The notes beneath the pieces are model-generated. The model ran no database searches. It had not been told where the DNA came from and saw only the letters and a list, made by a program, of their open reading frames with translations. Shown one piece after another: positions 1 to 7,295 of a DNA stretch of 9,501 bases. The stretch covers positions 1-9,501 of the forward strand of contig JAEZLJ010000011.1 of the NCBI GenBank assembly GCA_023415275.1, given 5' to 3'. Position numbers and translations under genes: made by a program. The stretch comes from Bacteroidota bacterium. GTDB lineage: Bacteria; Bacteroidota; Bacteroidia; Chitinophagales; Chitinophagaceae. Position 1 is the first letter of the stretch. Every line of letters begins with the position of its first letter.

Positions 1-1347
1 TTCTCAGTTTGAATACCATACATGCTTGAATAATTCTCAGCCTCTACCTTGCCAGGTAAACTGGTAGTAGTTCCAGTACCCGTAGAAGGAGCTGGGGGGG
101 CTACTGATGTAGCGGTGGCCACATCAAACCAATTGATATTGAACCCAGAACCAGAAGGTGAGGTAGACTGGACACGCAACGTTTGAGTGCCTGAACCCAG
201 GTTGACTGTGGCGCTTACAGTTTGCCAGCTTTGATATCCACCGGTAAATGGCACATTTACAGTGGCTAATACAGTACCGTCAGATTTTTTTAATTGTAAT
301 TGAGAGTTGGAAGCCAGGGAGGCAATACGGAAATTCACCGTGTAAGTGCCTGCAGTAGCTACGCTTACAGAATAATCCATCCAGTCCCCATTATCAATAT
401 ACCCAACATCCTGTCCACCACCTGCATCTGAGGTGCTTTCTTTTTGAACACCACTCATATTGCTCCAGTTCTCAGCTTCAACTTTTCCAGGCAGGGCAAC
501 AGTGGAAACTGTTGGAACCGGGATGGGAGAAGGGGAAGGAGCAGGAGCTGGTGCTGCGCCACCTTTAGAATATTGCAGCATCCACTCGTAAACGTTCATA
601 TTATTTTCTCTGTAAGAAGGGTTGTAAGACTTTGTCCATGCGTCATGACCATAATCAGGGAAGATGGTCTTACGGGCATTGCCACCAAAATTGGTAATGT
701 TGGTAACCCAGTCTTTTGTATAAGAAGATTGCACTGTGCCATCGAAATCGTTGTGCAAAGCCCAAACGGGTAACTTGGCATTGGCAATACTTTGTGCTTT
801 GGATTGATCTGGATATGTAGCACCGCAAACAGGTACGATGGCAGCAGCCCTTGTAGGGAAGGCAGCACCAAAATCCCATGTTGCACCACCACCCATACTT
901 AAGCCGGTGACATAGATACGGCTTTGGTCAACACGGTAATTATTAACTGCGTAATTGATCACATCATTGATATCTGAACCTGATGGCCAGCCTTTAAACT
1001 GGGGAGAAATCACGATGAACCCTTTTTGGGTTCCACCTACATTAAAGGAAGTAGGAAATCCACCATTTGCAATCAGGCGGGGAAGTGCAGTCCAGCAATT
1101 AATGATCTTATCAAGATCTCCAGGCTGGCCGCTTCCCAATTCTCCAATACCATGAACGAAAACAATCAGGGGATAAGTAGTATAGCTGTTATAACCGGCC
1201 GGCAGGTATTCAAAAAATCCTCCCGAATTTCCGTTTATTGATACATACTTAGGTGTCTGAACTTGTGCATTAGCCGCAAAAGCGAGAATTAGCACGGAAA
1301 AGGTTGTTACAATACGTTGCAACAAAGACATTCTTAGGTGCTTCATA
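1..1347 (-). CDS. Secreted alpha/beta-hydrolase (esterase/peptidase-like) with CBM6 modules; partial, with apparent frameshift
   Basis: The gene runs off the left edge, so the C-terminus is missing. Numbering here treats one extra G near 1320 as removed. Residues 1-27 form a signal peptide ending in ANA before Gln28. The hydrolase domain (about 33-257) shows an oxyanion HG (65-66), the nucleophile elbow GLSMGG with Ser150, an acidic candidate Asp202 (or Asp200) in NDFDG, and His234 in YGHDAW, which is a complete catalytic triad. A Pro/Ala/Ser linker follows (about 258-283), then a CBM6 module (about 288-408, with VEAENW and DNGDWMDY), a second linker, and the start of another CBM6 (VEAENY). 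The fold suggests a secreted esterase or COG4099-like peptidase acting on polysaccharide-linked substrates; the exact substrate cannot be told. In the raw sequence the ATG at 1347 is out of frame with the rest: that frame stops after 25 codons, and the hydrolase frame is open only from 1334 and has no ATG before the signal peptide. A GTG at 1295 is a poor alternative start. A sequencing error or a recent inactivating insertion are both possible. Confidence 0.82.
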
Positions 1348-1377
1348 ATTAAAAGATGGATAGGCTTTAAACAATAA

Positions 1378-1407
1378 AAAATATAGGGACGTATCTACAG
1401 TTTCAAA
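1378..1407 (-). promoter_or_regulatory. Candidate Bacteroidota-type promoter for the secreted hydrolase
   Basis: On the minus strand a TTTG (1407-1404) is followed after 18 bases by TATATTTT (1385-1378). This resembles the Bacteroidota sigma consensus of TTTG, about 19-21 bases, then TAnnTTTG, with one mismatch in the -7 element. It would start transcription about 25 bases before the ATG at 1347. No Shine-Dalgarno sequence is seen between, which is common in this phylum. The position fits, but the AT-rich context makes chance matches likely. Confidence 0.4.
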
Positions 1408-1488
1408 GGGATTGTGGCATTTCATCCGCATTAAGCGATAATTGTGCCAAAAGATTAATGTTTAATTCTTTAACAGTATAAAGCAACG

Positions 1489-1509
1489 AATTTTAATTGC
1501 ATTAAAATT
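1489..1509. repeat. Perfect AT-only inverted repeat (9-base arms, 3-base spacer)
   Basis: AATTTTAAT, spacer TGC, ATTAAAATT. The arms are exactly complementary. The element lies about 80 bases upstream of the candidate -33 box of the secreted hydrolase gene. It could be an operator for a dimeric regulator or a weak hairpin. Its pure A/T arms in an AT-rich region make chance more plausible than for a mixed sequence. Confidence 0.5.
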
Positions 1510-1811
1510 TAGAAAGTAGGTGAGATGATAGTTTCCCTCGTTCAATGAACCAAAAACCTCTAAAACCCAAGCGGGCACTGCATTGTAGTGAACTTGCTTT
1601 AACATCCTATCTACAGTCGTAATCCGTTATTAAAAATTAAAGGGTTTAAAAATAAAGGGTAATTGGGATATTAAGTATGGATGAGCTTTAAAAAAGTGAT
1701 TTAAATTATCAACATTACAGGGCAGTTATTAAGAATATGTTAGTTCTTATTTAACAGTTAATTTCTGAAGACTGGAAACAGACAGAATAATAGGAGTGCA
1801 TGCCAATCTTT

Positions 1812-3452
1812 TTACTTAGCAGTTTTAGGAATATATATTTCAATAGTTCCCTGGGTATCGCCTCTCCTGGGGGCAGGGAATGAATCTATTTTTTGATACC
1901 TGTTGATCAGTGTATCTCTTACTCTAAAGGGATAAAAATTGTTTAGTGAAGGCACATATTCAAAAATGACCAGGTCATATTTATTAGCCATGATTTTAGA
2001 TTCATATCGCGCTGCTTCTTTATTAAACATGGCCACGCCGAGGTGATACCATAGAGGTGTTTCTGATCCTTTTTCAAGCTGGTAGGGCATTTCAACTGCT
2101 AAAGGTGTAAGTTCACTCATATTGAGCACCTGTAAACTGTCCTTTCTTTCCTCAACATATTTCATATTTAATAATCTGTTAATGCCCTGGACAGTTGCAC
2201 GAGGCATATAGACTTTTTTGAAACTGTTCAGCCCGCTGAATGTCCAATCGGAAACTGGTATTTCTGCTGATGGAGGATGAATGATATATGTATTCCGGTT
2301 AACAATATTTTCCGTTGAGTTTTGTGTAGCCACCGTACCGGGAAGCACACGTTCAGCCACTCTTTGGAAATATTTCCAAAATACCCCGCTCCACCATAAT
2401 GCAATGCCGAGTAAGCCTATTGATAGAATTTTGGTCTTACTAAAGTCAAGATGTAATAACCTGGATAACTGTGATAGGATAAAAGAGATGGCAAAACTGT
2501 GGAAGAATATGTTATTGTCAGGAGGGGTATAACTGGTGACCTGCAGTATGGCTGCCTCCACCAAAATTCCCAGGGTGAGAATGAGAAATAAACTATCCGT
2601 TTTATTTATAAAAAACTGCTTATAATTTCTATATTTTACAAGTATAAGAAGCAGGATTATAAATATGTAAAACTTGATCCATTGGGAATTCATAAAGAAT
2701 TCGTCAACTATTTCAAACAAAGATATGCGTGAAGTGTGTGGAGGCTGACCATGATTAAACCAATAACCGAATTTATACCGGGTTAGTGGTAGAATGATCA
2801 GGAGCGCAATAACAAGGTAGCTAAGGATAAAGATGAAAATGGGTTTCCACTTTTTTTCTGTGAGGCAATCATAACTAAGTAAGGCCAGGGATAATAATAG
2901 GGCAAGGCCTCCGCCATCCTGCTTGGTGAAAAAGGAAAAAAAAATGAATAGTGCGCTCAATGATAGAAACAACCAATGATTTCTATTAGAAGCCATATAA
3001 TGAAACAGGAAAGCCAATCCCACCATTTCATAAACAATAACCGTATGATTATACCAGGGCCAAAAATTGAAAAATGAAAAGGATAAACAATATAAGATGA
3101 CACATAGCAGCCGGACCCCTGGTTGAACCTGTAAACTTTTTAATATGGAGCGGAAAGCAAGACCTGAAATGATATTAATGAATACCTGTGCTTTCACCAA
3201 AGTAATCAGTTGTGCGCCAAAGATTTTAAAGAACAGAGCTGGAATGACCCAATACATATAACCCAGTGGCATTCCAAAATCCTTATAGGGAATTTGGCCC
3301 TGGCTCAACCGATAGGCGCCTTCCCATGAAAGAAAAATATTAACCCTGTATGGAAAGCTAGTAAAGAGGGGTATAATGGCCAGGAAAAAAATGACAAGCC
3401 ACTCAAACAGTGAGAATAAGCGATATCGTTTTCCTGTCAATAATTCATCCAT
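1812..3452 (-). CDS. Polytopic membrane glycosyltransferase, GT-C-like; candidate arabinofuranosyltransferase
   Basis: This 546-residue protein has roughly ten hydrophobic segments in residues 17-365, then a soluble C-terminal part of about 180 residues. After the first membrane segment (about 17-34) comes the loop SWEGAYRLSQGQIPYKDFG (42-60), which matches the first extracytoplasmic loop of GT-C enzymes, where acidic residues (here Glu44 and Asp58) act in catalysis or donor binding. A further GT-C-like stretch is FTKQDGGGLALLL near residue 175. GT-C enzymes take sugars from polyprenyl-phosphate donors on the periplasmic side of the inner membrane. The gene is divergent from the four-gene operon that makes such a donor, so use of polyprenyl-phosphoryl-D-arabinofuranose is a reasonable inference, not shown by the sequence. 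It could instead be a mannosyl- or glucosyl-type transferase. The ATG at 3452 gives a sensible short cytoplasmic N-terminus (MDELLTGKRYR). No clear ribosome site is seen. Confidence 0.75.
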   Translation of the reverse strand: MDELLTGKRYRLFSLFEWLVIFFLAIIPLFTSFPYRVNIFLSWEGAYRLSQGQIPYKDFGMPLGYMYWVIPALFFKIFGAQLITLVKAQVFINIISGLAFRSILKSLQVQPGVRLLCVILYCLSFSFFNFWPWYNHTVIVYEMVGLAFLFHYMASNRNHWLFLSLSALFIFFSFFTKQDGGGLALLLSLALLSYDCLTEKKWKPIFIFILSYLVIALLIILPLTRYKFGYWFNHGQPPHTSRISLFEIVDEFFMNSQWIKFYIFIILLLILVKYRNYKQFFINKTDSLFLILTLGILVEAAILQVTSYTPPDNNIFFHSFAISFILSQLSRLLHLDFSKTKILSIGLLGIALWWSGVFWKYFQRVAERVLPGTVATQNSTENIVNRNTYIIHPPSAEIPVSDWTFSGLNSFKKVYMPRATVQGINRLLNMKYVEERKDSLQVLNMSELTPLAVEMPYQLEKGSETPLWYHLGVAMFNKEAARYESKIMANKYDLVIFEYVPSLNNFYPFRVRDTLINRYQKIDSFPAPRRGDTQGTIEIYIPKTAK

Positions 3453-3589
3453 ATGATTCTGGTATAAAATCCTGCACCAAGATAAAACTCGCGTGCGACA
3501 TTCTGTAGAAGGTCTGGTATGATTGTAGCATTATGCCGTTTGGTGCATAATATTTATTTTTACCACCATCATTAACCATTTTTTGACCT
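3453..3589. promoter_or_regulatory. Divergent intergenic region with an 8-base inverted repeat
   Basis: These 137 bases separate the divergent glycosyltransferase and UbiA genes and must hold the promoters for both. TGCACCAA (3473-3480) and TTGGTGCA (3540-3547) are exact inverted copies 59 bases apart, one near each gene. TAnnTTTG-like sites with one mismatch exist on both strands (for example TATGATTG at 3518-3525, plus strand), but none has a well-placed -33 element, so I do not assign exact promoters. Confidence 0.4.
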
Positions 3590-4474
3590 GTGGCTTATCT
3601 TTCCTTACTCCGTCCCAAGGATTGGGCTAAAAACCTGTTCCTTTTCATACCCCTGTTTTTTTCCGGCGATCTGTTTCATTGGGAACTATATGTAAGGTTG
3701 ATCCTGGGTTTCATAGCATTTTCATTAGTTGCAAGTAGTATTTATATAATCAATGATTACAGGGATATAGAAGATGATAAAAAACACCCAGAGAAAAAAA
3801 GCCGTCCACTGGCATCGGGGGCGATTTCCAAACCTGCTGCCCTGGTTATTTGTATTATATTATTGATTACAGGATTTGCAATTGCTTACTTTATTAGAGA
3901 TAAGTTTCTTTTTGTGCTGGGTATTTATTTCGTGCTAAACCTGGCTTACTCTTTTGGTTTGAAGACCATACCTATTCTTGACATTATTATTGTAGCCATT
4001 GGATTCGTATTACGTATTAAGAGTGGGGCGGTCATTGCCATGATAGGACTTACAGAATGGCTGAATATCATGGTTTTCCTGTTAGCGCTTTTCATGGCTA
4101 TTGGTAAAAGAAGGGATGATGTGCTTTTAAAGCTGTCTTCCGGAACCGACATGAGAAAATCCATCAAGGGGTATAACCTGGAATATCTGAATGTAGTATT
4201 ATCATTGGTTTGCGCTGTGATAGTGGTAGCCTACTTTATGTACACCATGTCACCAGATGTGATCAGAAGGATGGGAACTTATAGATTATACTATACCTGT
4301 CTTTTTGTTTTAGCCGGAATTTTACGATATTTGCAAATCATCTTTGTACACGCTGCTGCAGGATCCCCGACAAGAATTCTTTATAAAGACCGTTTCATCC
4401 AGATATCTATACTGCTTTGGATAGCCAGCTTTTATTTGATCATTTACATGAAAGATGTGACATTATTCCAATGA
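3590..4474 (+). CDS. ubiA: UbiA-family polyprenyl-phosphate phosphoribosyltransferase (DPPR synthase-like)
   Basis: This 294-residue integral membrane protein has about nine hydrophobic helices. It starts RPKDWAKNLFLF, as is typical of the decaprenyl-phosphate 5-phosphoribosyltransferase branch (Mycobacterium Rv3806c). The two Asp-rich motifs of the UbiA superfamily are present: N55-D56-x2-D59-x3-D63, and YSFGLK (120-125) followed by Asp131. In that branch the enzyme moves 5-phosphoribose from PRPP to polyprenyl phosphate, the first committed step towards the D-arabinofuranose donor. The start is a GTG. An in-frame TGA at 3584 excludes anything longer, and no Shine-Dalgarno is visible. It is the first gene of an operon; its TGA overlaps the ATG of the oxidase gene. 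The superfamily also makes quinones and haem, but the DprE1/DprE2 neighbours strongly favour the phosphoribosyl role. Confidence 0.88.
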   Translation: MAYLSLLRPKDWAKNLFLFIPLFFSGDLFHWELYVRLILGFIAFSLVASSIYIINDYRDIEDDKKHPEKKSRPLASGAISKPAALVICIILLITGFAIAYFIRDKFLFVLGIYFVLNLAYSFGLKTIPILDIIIVAIGFVLRIKSGAVIAMIGLTEWLNIMVFLLALFMAIGKRRDDVLLKLSSGTDMRKSIKGYNLEYLNVVLSLVCAVIVVAYFMYTMSPDVIRRMGTYRLYYTCLFVLAGILRYLQIIFVHAAAGSPTRILYKDRFIQISILLWIASFYLIIYMKDVTLFQ

Positions 4475-5805
4475 TGAAAAAAAACATTGCCAACTGGGGC
4501 AACTTTCCAGTTATAGAATCAGAAGAGAAAACATTTTCTTTTACGGAGCAGATCAAAGAATCTGTTCAACAAAGTGATTCAATTATTGCAAGAGGAAATG
4601 GCAGGTGTTACGGAGATGCTTCTCTTGAAAAACATACTCTGTCCACTCTCAAGTATGATAAGATCCTTTTTTTTGATGCTGTCCAGGGCATTTTTGAATG
4701 TCAGTCGGGAATAACCTTAGATAAGATTCTCGAAGTGATTGTTCCAAAAGGATGGTTTTTGCCAGTAACACCTGGTACCAAGTATATCACTGTTGGCGGA
4801 GCTGTAGCCAGTGATGTTCATGGGAAAAACCATCACATTGACGGATCCTTTTCTGCACATGTTTTAGAAATGGATGTGCTGTTATCATCGGGTGAAACGC
4901 TTACCTGTTCTTCTACCAAGTACCAGGATCTTTTTTGGGCCACCTGTGGAGGAATGGGACTTACGGGAATTATTACCAGGGTAAAGTTTGATCTGAAGAA
5001 AATAGAAACGTCTTATATCAAACAAAAGCAGATCAAGGCTGAGAACCTGGAAGAGGTTTTGCGCCTGTTTGATGAATATAAAGATTATACGTATTCAGTC
5101 GCCTGGATTGATTGCCTTAAAAAAGGAAAGAATTTTGGAAGAAGTATATTAATGCTGGGTGAGCATGCCAGCTTACAAGACCTGGATGCAAAACAAAGAA
5201 ATCAACCTTTGAAGTTACCTGCCAAAAAACAGGTCTCTTTTCCTTTCAACCTTCCATCATTTGTATTGAACCAATTTACAGTGAAGGCATTTAATCTATT
5301 GTTTTATGCCAAGAACAGGAAAAAGGAGATCAATAATGTGGTGTCTTATGAGCCATTCTTTTATCCATTGGATGCAGTATTGCATTGGAACCGGGGTTAT
5401 GGCAAAAAAGGTTTTCTGCAATATCAATTTGTTTTACCATTAGAAAGTAAGCAGGGACTCATAGAAATTCTTCACCGTATCAGTGATGCAGGAATGGGTT
5501 CTTTTCTGGCCGTATTGAAAGTTTTTGGGGAACAAAATGACCTTATTTCATTTCCCAAAAAGGGATATACGCTTGCTTTGGATTTCCCTGTGAGAGATAA
5601 TTTATTTCCTTTCCTTGATGAATTGGATAAAATAGTCATTCGGTATAATGGAAGGCTTTATCTCTCAAAAGATGCCAGGATGAATGCAGAAGTGTTTTGG
5701 AAAAGTTATGAGCATGCTGACCAATTCCGTGACATCATCAAAAAATATAACCCGGGATATCGTATCAATTCTGTACAGGCGCGGCGATTACGGATTACAC
5801 AATAA
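4471..5805 (+). CDS. dprE1: DprE1-like FAD-dependent decaprenylphosphoryl-beta-D-ribose 2-oxidase
   Basis: With its DprE2 partner this oxidase epimerises polyprenyl-phosphoryl-ribose to the arabinose form by oxidising C2 to a keto intermediate. The 444 residues hold an N-terminal FAD-binding (PCMH-type) domain with GNGRCYGDAS, PGTKYITVGGAVASDVHGKNHH (His117 to His122) and GGMGLTGII, and a C-terminal substrate domain with FFYPLDAV, WNRGYG, QYQFV and SFLAVLKVFG. Lys400 in LSKDAR matches the active-site Lys418 of M. tuberculosis DprE1. The motif GYTLALDFP has Ala369 where the mycobacterial enzyme has Cys387, the residue attacked by benzothiazinones. I chose the ATG at 4471, which overlaps the UbiA stop as ATGA; the adjacent ATG at 4474 is equally possible. 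A longer in-frame start at 4417 would lie inside ubiA and adds a non-conserved stretch. A short gap of 8 bases leads to the reductase gene. Confidence 0.93.
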   Translation: MMKKNIANWGNFPVIESEEKTFSFTEQIKESVQQSDSIIARGNGRCYGDASLEKHTLSTLKYDKILFFDAVQGIFECQSGITLDKILEVIVPKGWFLPVTPGTKYITVGGAVASDVHGKNHHIDGSFSAHVLEMDVLLSSGETLTCSSTKYQDLFWATCGGMGLTGIITRVKFDLKKIETSYIKQKQIKAENLEEVLRLFDEYKDYTYSVAWIDCLKKGKNFGRSILMLGEHASLQDLDAKQRNQPLKLPAKKQVSFPFNLPSFVLNQFTVKAFNLLFYAKNRKKEINNVVSYEPFFYPLDAVLHWNRGYGKKGFLQYQFVLPLESKQGLIEILHRISDAGMGSFLAVLKVFGEQNDLISFPKKGYTLALDFPVRDNLFPFLDELDKIVIRYNGRLYLSKDARMNAEVFWKSYEHADQFRDIIKKYNPGYRINSVQARRLRITQ

Positions 5806-5813
5806 GAATTATT

Positions 5814-6545
5814 ATGTCAACAGTTTTAATATTAGGTGCCACTTCAGATATTGGATATGCTATAGCAAGGAAGTTTGCTTCAGAAAAATATGATGTTCAA
5901 CTGGCTGCAAGAAATGTTGATGCATTGTCACCATTTCAATCAGATATAGAAATCCGTTATGGGGTAAAGTGTTCCCTGCATCCTTTTGATGCATTGGATT
6001 TTAGATCTCATGCTGTTTTTTATAATGCGCTTCAACCCAAACCAGATGTCACTATATATGTCATCGGGTACATGAACGATAATGAGAAGGTTATCAATGA
6101 ATGGGAAGAAAGCCTTCGCACAATCAACACAAATTATACTGGGGCAGTGTCCATATTGAACTTGATAGCTTCAGATTATGCGGCCCGTAAAAGGGGAACA
6201 ATAGTAGGTATTAGTTCTGTGGCAGGCAACAGGGGAAGACAAAGCAATTATATTTATGGAAGCGCTAAATCTGCATTTACAGCTTATTTATCTGGCTTAA
6301 GAAATAAACTTTACCATGACCATGTGCATGTGATGACAGTATTGCCAGGGTTTGTTTATACTAAAATGACAGAACATTTAAAGTTGCCCGCTATATTAAC
6401 AGCTAAACCGGAATCAGTTGCTGATGCCATCTATAATGGCGTTCGTAATAAAAAAGATGTAATCTATGTAAAGTGGTTCTGGAAATGGATTATGATGATC
6501 ATTACAAACATACCCGAATCCATTTTTAAAAAGAAGAAGTTGTGA
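5814..6545 (+). CDS. dprE2: DprE2-like SDR reductase (decaprenylphosphoryl-2-keto-erythro-pentose reductase)
   Basis: This 243-residue short-chain dehydrogenase/reductase has the classical nucleotide-binding motif GATSDIG (8-14), followed by AARN after the second strand. The catalytic residues are Ser135 in ISSVAG, and Tyr148 and Lys152 in YGSAK. The proline-glycine turn LPGFVYTKMT follows, as in most SDR enzymes. In the DprE1/DprE2 pair it reduces the 2-keto intermediate with NAD(P)H to give polyprenyl-phosphoryl-D-arabinofuranose. The C-terminus is basic and hydrophobic (WFWKWIMMIITNIP, then FKKKKL), which fits association with the membrane where the lipid substrate lies. SDR function is hard to assign by sequence alone, so the call rests largely on its place directly after the oxidase gene, 8 bases downstream. 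Its TGA overlaps the GTG start of the next gene. Confidence 0.88.
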   Translation: MSTVLILGATSDIGYAIARKFASEKYDVQLAARNVDALSPFQSDIEIRYGVKCSLHPFDALDFRSHAVFYNALQPKPDVTIYVIGYMNDNEKVINEWEESLRTINTNYTGAVSILNLIASDYAARKRGTIVGISSVAGNRGRQSNYIYGSAKSAFTAYLSGLRNKLYHDHVHVMTVLPGFVYTKMTEHLKLPAILTAKPESVADAIYNGVRNKKDVIYVKWFWKWIMMIITNIPESIFKKKKL

Positions 6546-7135
6546 AGAAGGGGATTGCTTTTTTTGATTTTGATGGTACGATAACTACCAGGGATACATT
6601 GCTGGAATTTATAAAATTTGCCAAGGGAAGCCTGTCTTTTTACCTCGGTTTTTTATATAATATCTTTTACCTGGTTGCCTTTAAAATAAAACTGATCTCT
6701 AACCAATCTGCCAAAGAAAAAATACTTACTTATTTTTTTAAAGGTACCGAGGCTAAAAAATTTGAAATACTCACCAGGGAGTTTACCAATCGTGTTTTGC
6801 CTTCTTTAATAAGGCCCGGTGCAGTGGAAGAGATCAAAAGGCTTCAAAAGGAGAATTTTGTGGTGGTTATTGTTTCCGCTTCCCCGGAAAACTGGATATG
6901 TCACTGGTGTAATGAAAATAATTTAATCCTTATAGCAAGCAAATTAGAGGTGATCAATGGTAACATTACTGGTAAAATCTCCGGGAAAAACTGTCATGGC
7001 CAGGAAAAGGTCCGTCGCATCCTGGAAAATTATTCTATAGATGAATTTGATGAAATATATGCATATGGAGATACCAAAGGAGACCTTCCTATGCTTGAGC
7101 TTGCTACAAAACCATTTTTTAAGCCATTTTTGTAG
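6542..7135 (+). CDS. HAD-IB family phosphatase; candidate polyprenyl-phosphoryl-5-phosphoribose phosphatase
   Basis: This 197-residue HAD phosphatase of the SerB-like subgroup carries all four motifs: DFDGT with nucleophile Asp9 and acid/base Asp11, Ser112 in VSAS, Lys156 in GQEKV, and GDTKGD with Asp177 and Asp181. The helical cap region contains a hydrophobic stretch (about 30-52, FYLGFLYNIFYLVAF) that could touch the membrane. The start is a GTG that overlaps the reductase stop as GTGA, so the two genes are translationally coupled. The pathway needs removal of the 5-phosphate after the UbiA step and before DprE1. In mycobacteria a PAP2-type protein (Rv3807c) has been proposed for that step; here the HAD enzyme is the obvious candidate. 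This is inference from context; phosphoserine phosphatase or another small-molecule role is possible. Confidence 0.85.
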   Translation: MKKGIAFFDFDGTITTRDTLLEFIKFAKGSLSFYLGFLYNIFYLVAFKIKLISNQSAKEKILTYFFKGTEAKKFEILTREFTNRVLPSLIRPGAVEEIKRLQKENFVVVIVSASPENWICHWCNENNLILIASKLEVINGNITGKISGKNCHGQEKVRRILENYSIDEFDEIYAYGDTKGDLPMLELATKPFFKPFL

Positions 7136-7140
7136 TGGAT

Positions 7141-7173
7141 TCAACTATTAGGCTCATACAGGGCCTTAGTTGA
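7141..7173 (+). terminator. Strong hairpin directly after the operon; probable terminator
   Basis: TCAACTA, a TT bulge, AGGCTC, loop ATACA, GGGCCT, TAGTTGA. The outer seven and inner six base pairs match, with one G-T pair. It starts five bases after the stop codon of the HAD gene. No T-run follows, so it is not a textbook rho-independent terminator; it could instead protect the 3' end of the message or act with Rho. Confidence 0.5.
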
Positions 7174-7251
7174 TTGACCGATGATTTCTATCCAAACATC
7201 GCCGTATTGGTTGGATTGGCCATTTTATGATCAAATTAGTAAAGTTTAATA

Positions 7252-7259
7252 TACATTTG
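7252..7259 (+). promoter_or_regulatory. Candidate -7 promoter element for the deacetylase-like gene
   Basis: TACATTTG matches the Bacteroidota -7 consensus TAnnTTTG exactly and lies about 50 bases before the ATG at 7309. No good TTTG box is found 19-21 bases upstream, so the promoter would be weak, or regulated by an activator. Confidence 0.4.
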
Positions 7260-7295
7260 AATCCGTTTATCATTGTATATCAAAACTATTCCTGT

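Larger units (their letters stand above)
1348..1811. other. AT-rich intergenic region, 464 bases
   Basis: No credible reading frame is present on either strand. The region separates the end of the membrane glycosyltransferase gene from the start of the secreted hydrolase gene, both on the minus strand. It holds the candidate promoter at 1378-1407, a perfect AT palindrome at 1489-1509, a ten-base direct repeat (TATCTACAGT at 1392-1401 and 1609-1618), and a weak six-base hairpin (TAAGAA/TTCTTA at 1730-1749) that may help to end transcription of the upstream gene. No convincing rho-independent terminator with a T-run was found. Confidence 0.6.

Noticed and set aside
444..1241. Open frames on the plus strand (444-773, 955-1155, 1026-1241) and minus-strand frames 596-892 and 670-879
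   Set aside because: All lie inside the secreted hydrolase gene in other frames. The hydrolase frame has clear domains and motifs; these have low-complexity, non-family sequence.
1392..1618. Ten-base direct repeat TATCTACAGT (1392-1401 and 1609-1618)
   Set aside because: A match of this length is not rare in 464 bases and no further structure supports a mobile element or regulator site.
1730..1749. Six-base hairpin TAAGAA/TTCTTA as terminator of the glycosyltransferase gene
   Set aside because: The stem is short and AT-only, and no T-run follows on the minus strand.
2281..2532. Plus-strand open frame of 83 codons
   Set aside because: Antisense to the glycosyltransferase gene and without recognisable features.
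3946..4167. Minus-strand open frame of 73 codons
   Set aside because: Antisense to the UbiA gene, whose motifs are clear.
4417..4470. Longer N-terminus for the DprE1 homologue
   Set aside because: It would overlap the UbiA coding region by 58 bases, and the added residues do not resemble the family. The ATGA overlap at 4471 is the usual operon arrangement.
5684..5893. Plus-strand open frame of 69 codons across the DprE1/DprE2 junction
   Set aside because: Out-of-frame shadow of two strongly supported genes.
6944..7144. Minus-strand open frame of 66 codons
   Set aside because: Antisense to the HAD phosphatase, including its motif-IV region.
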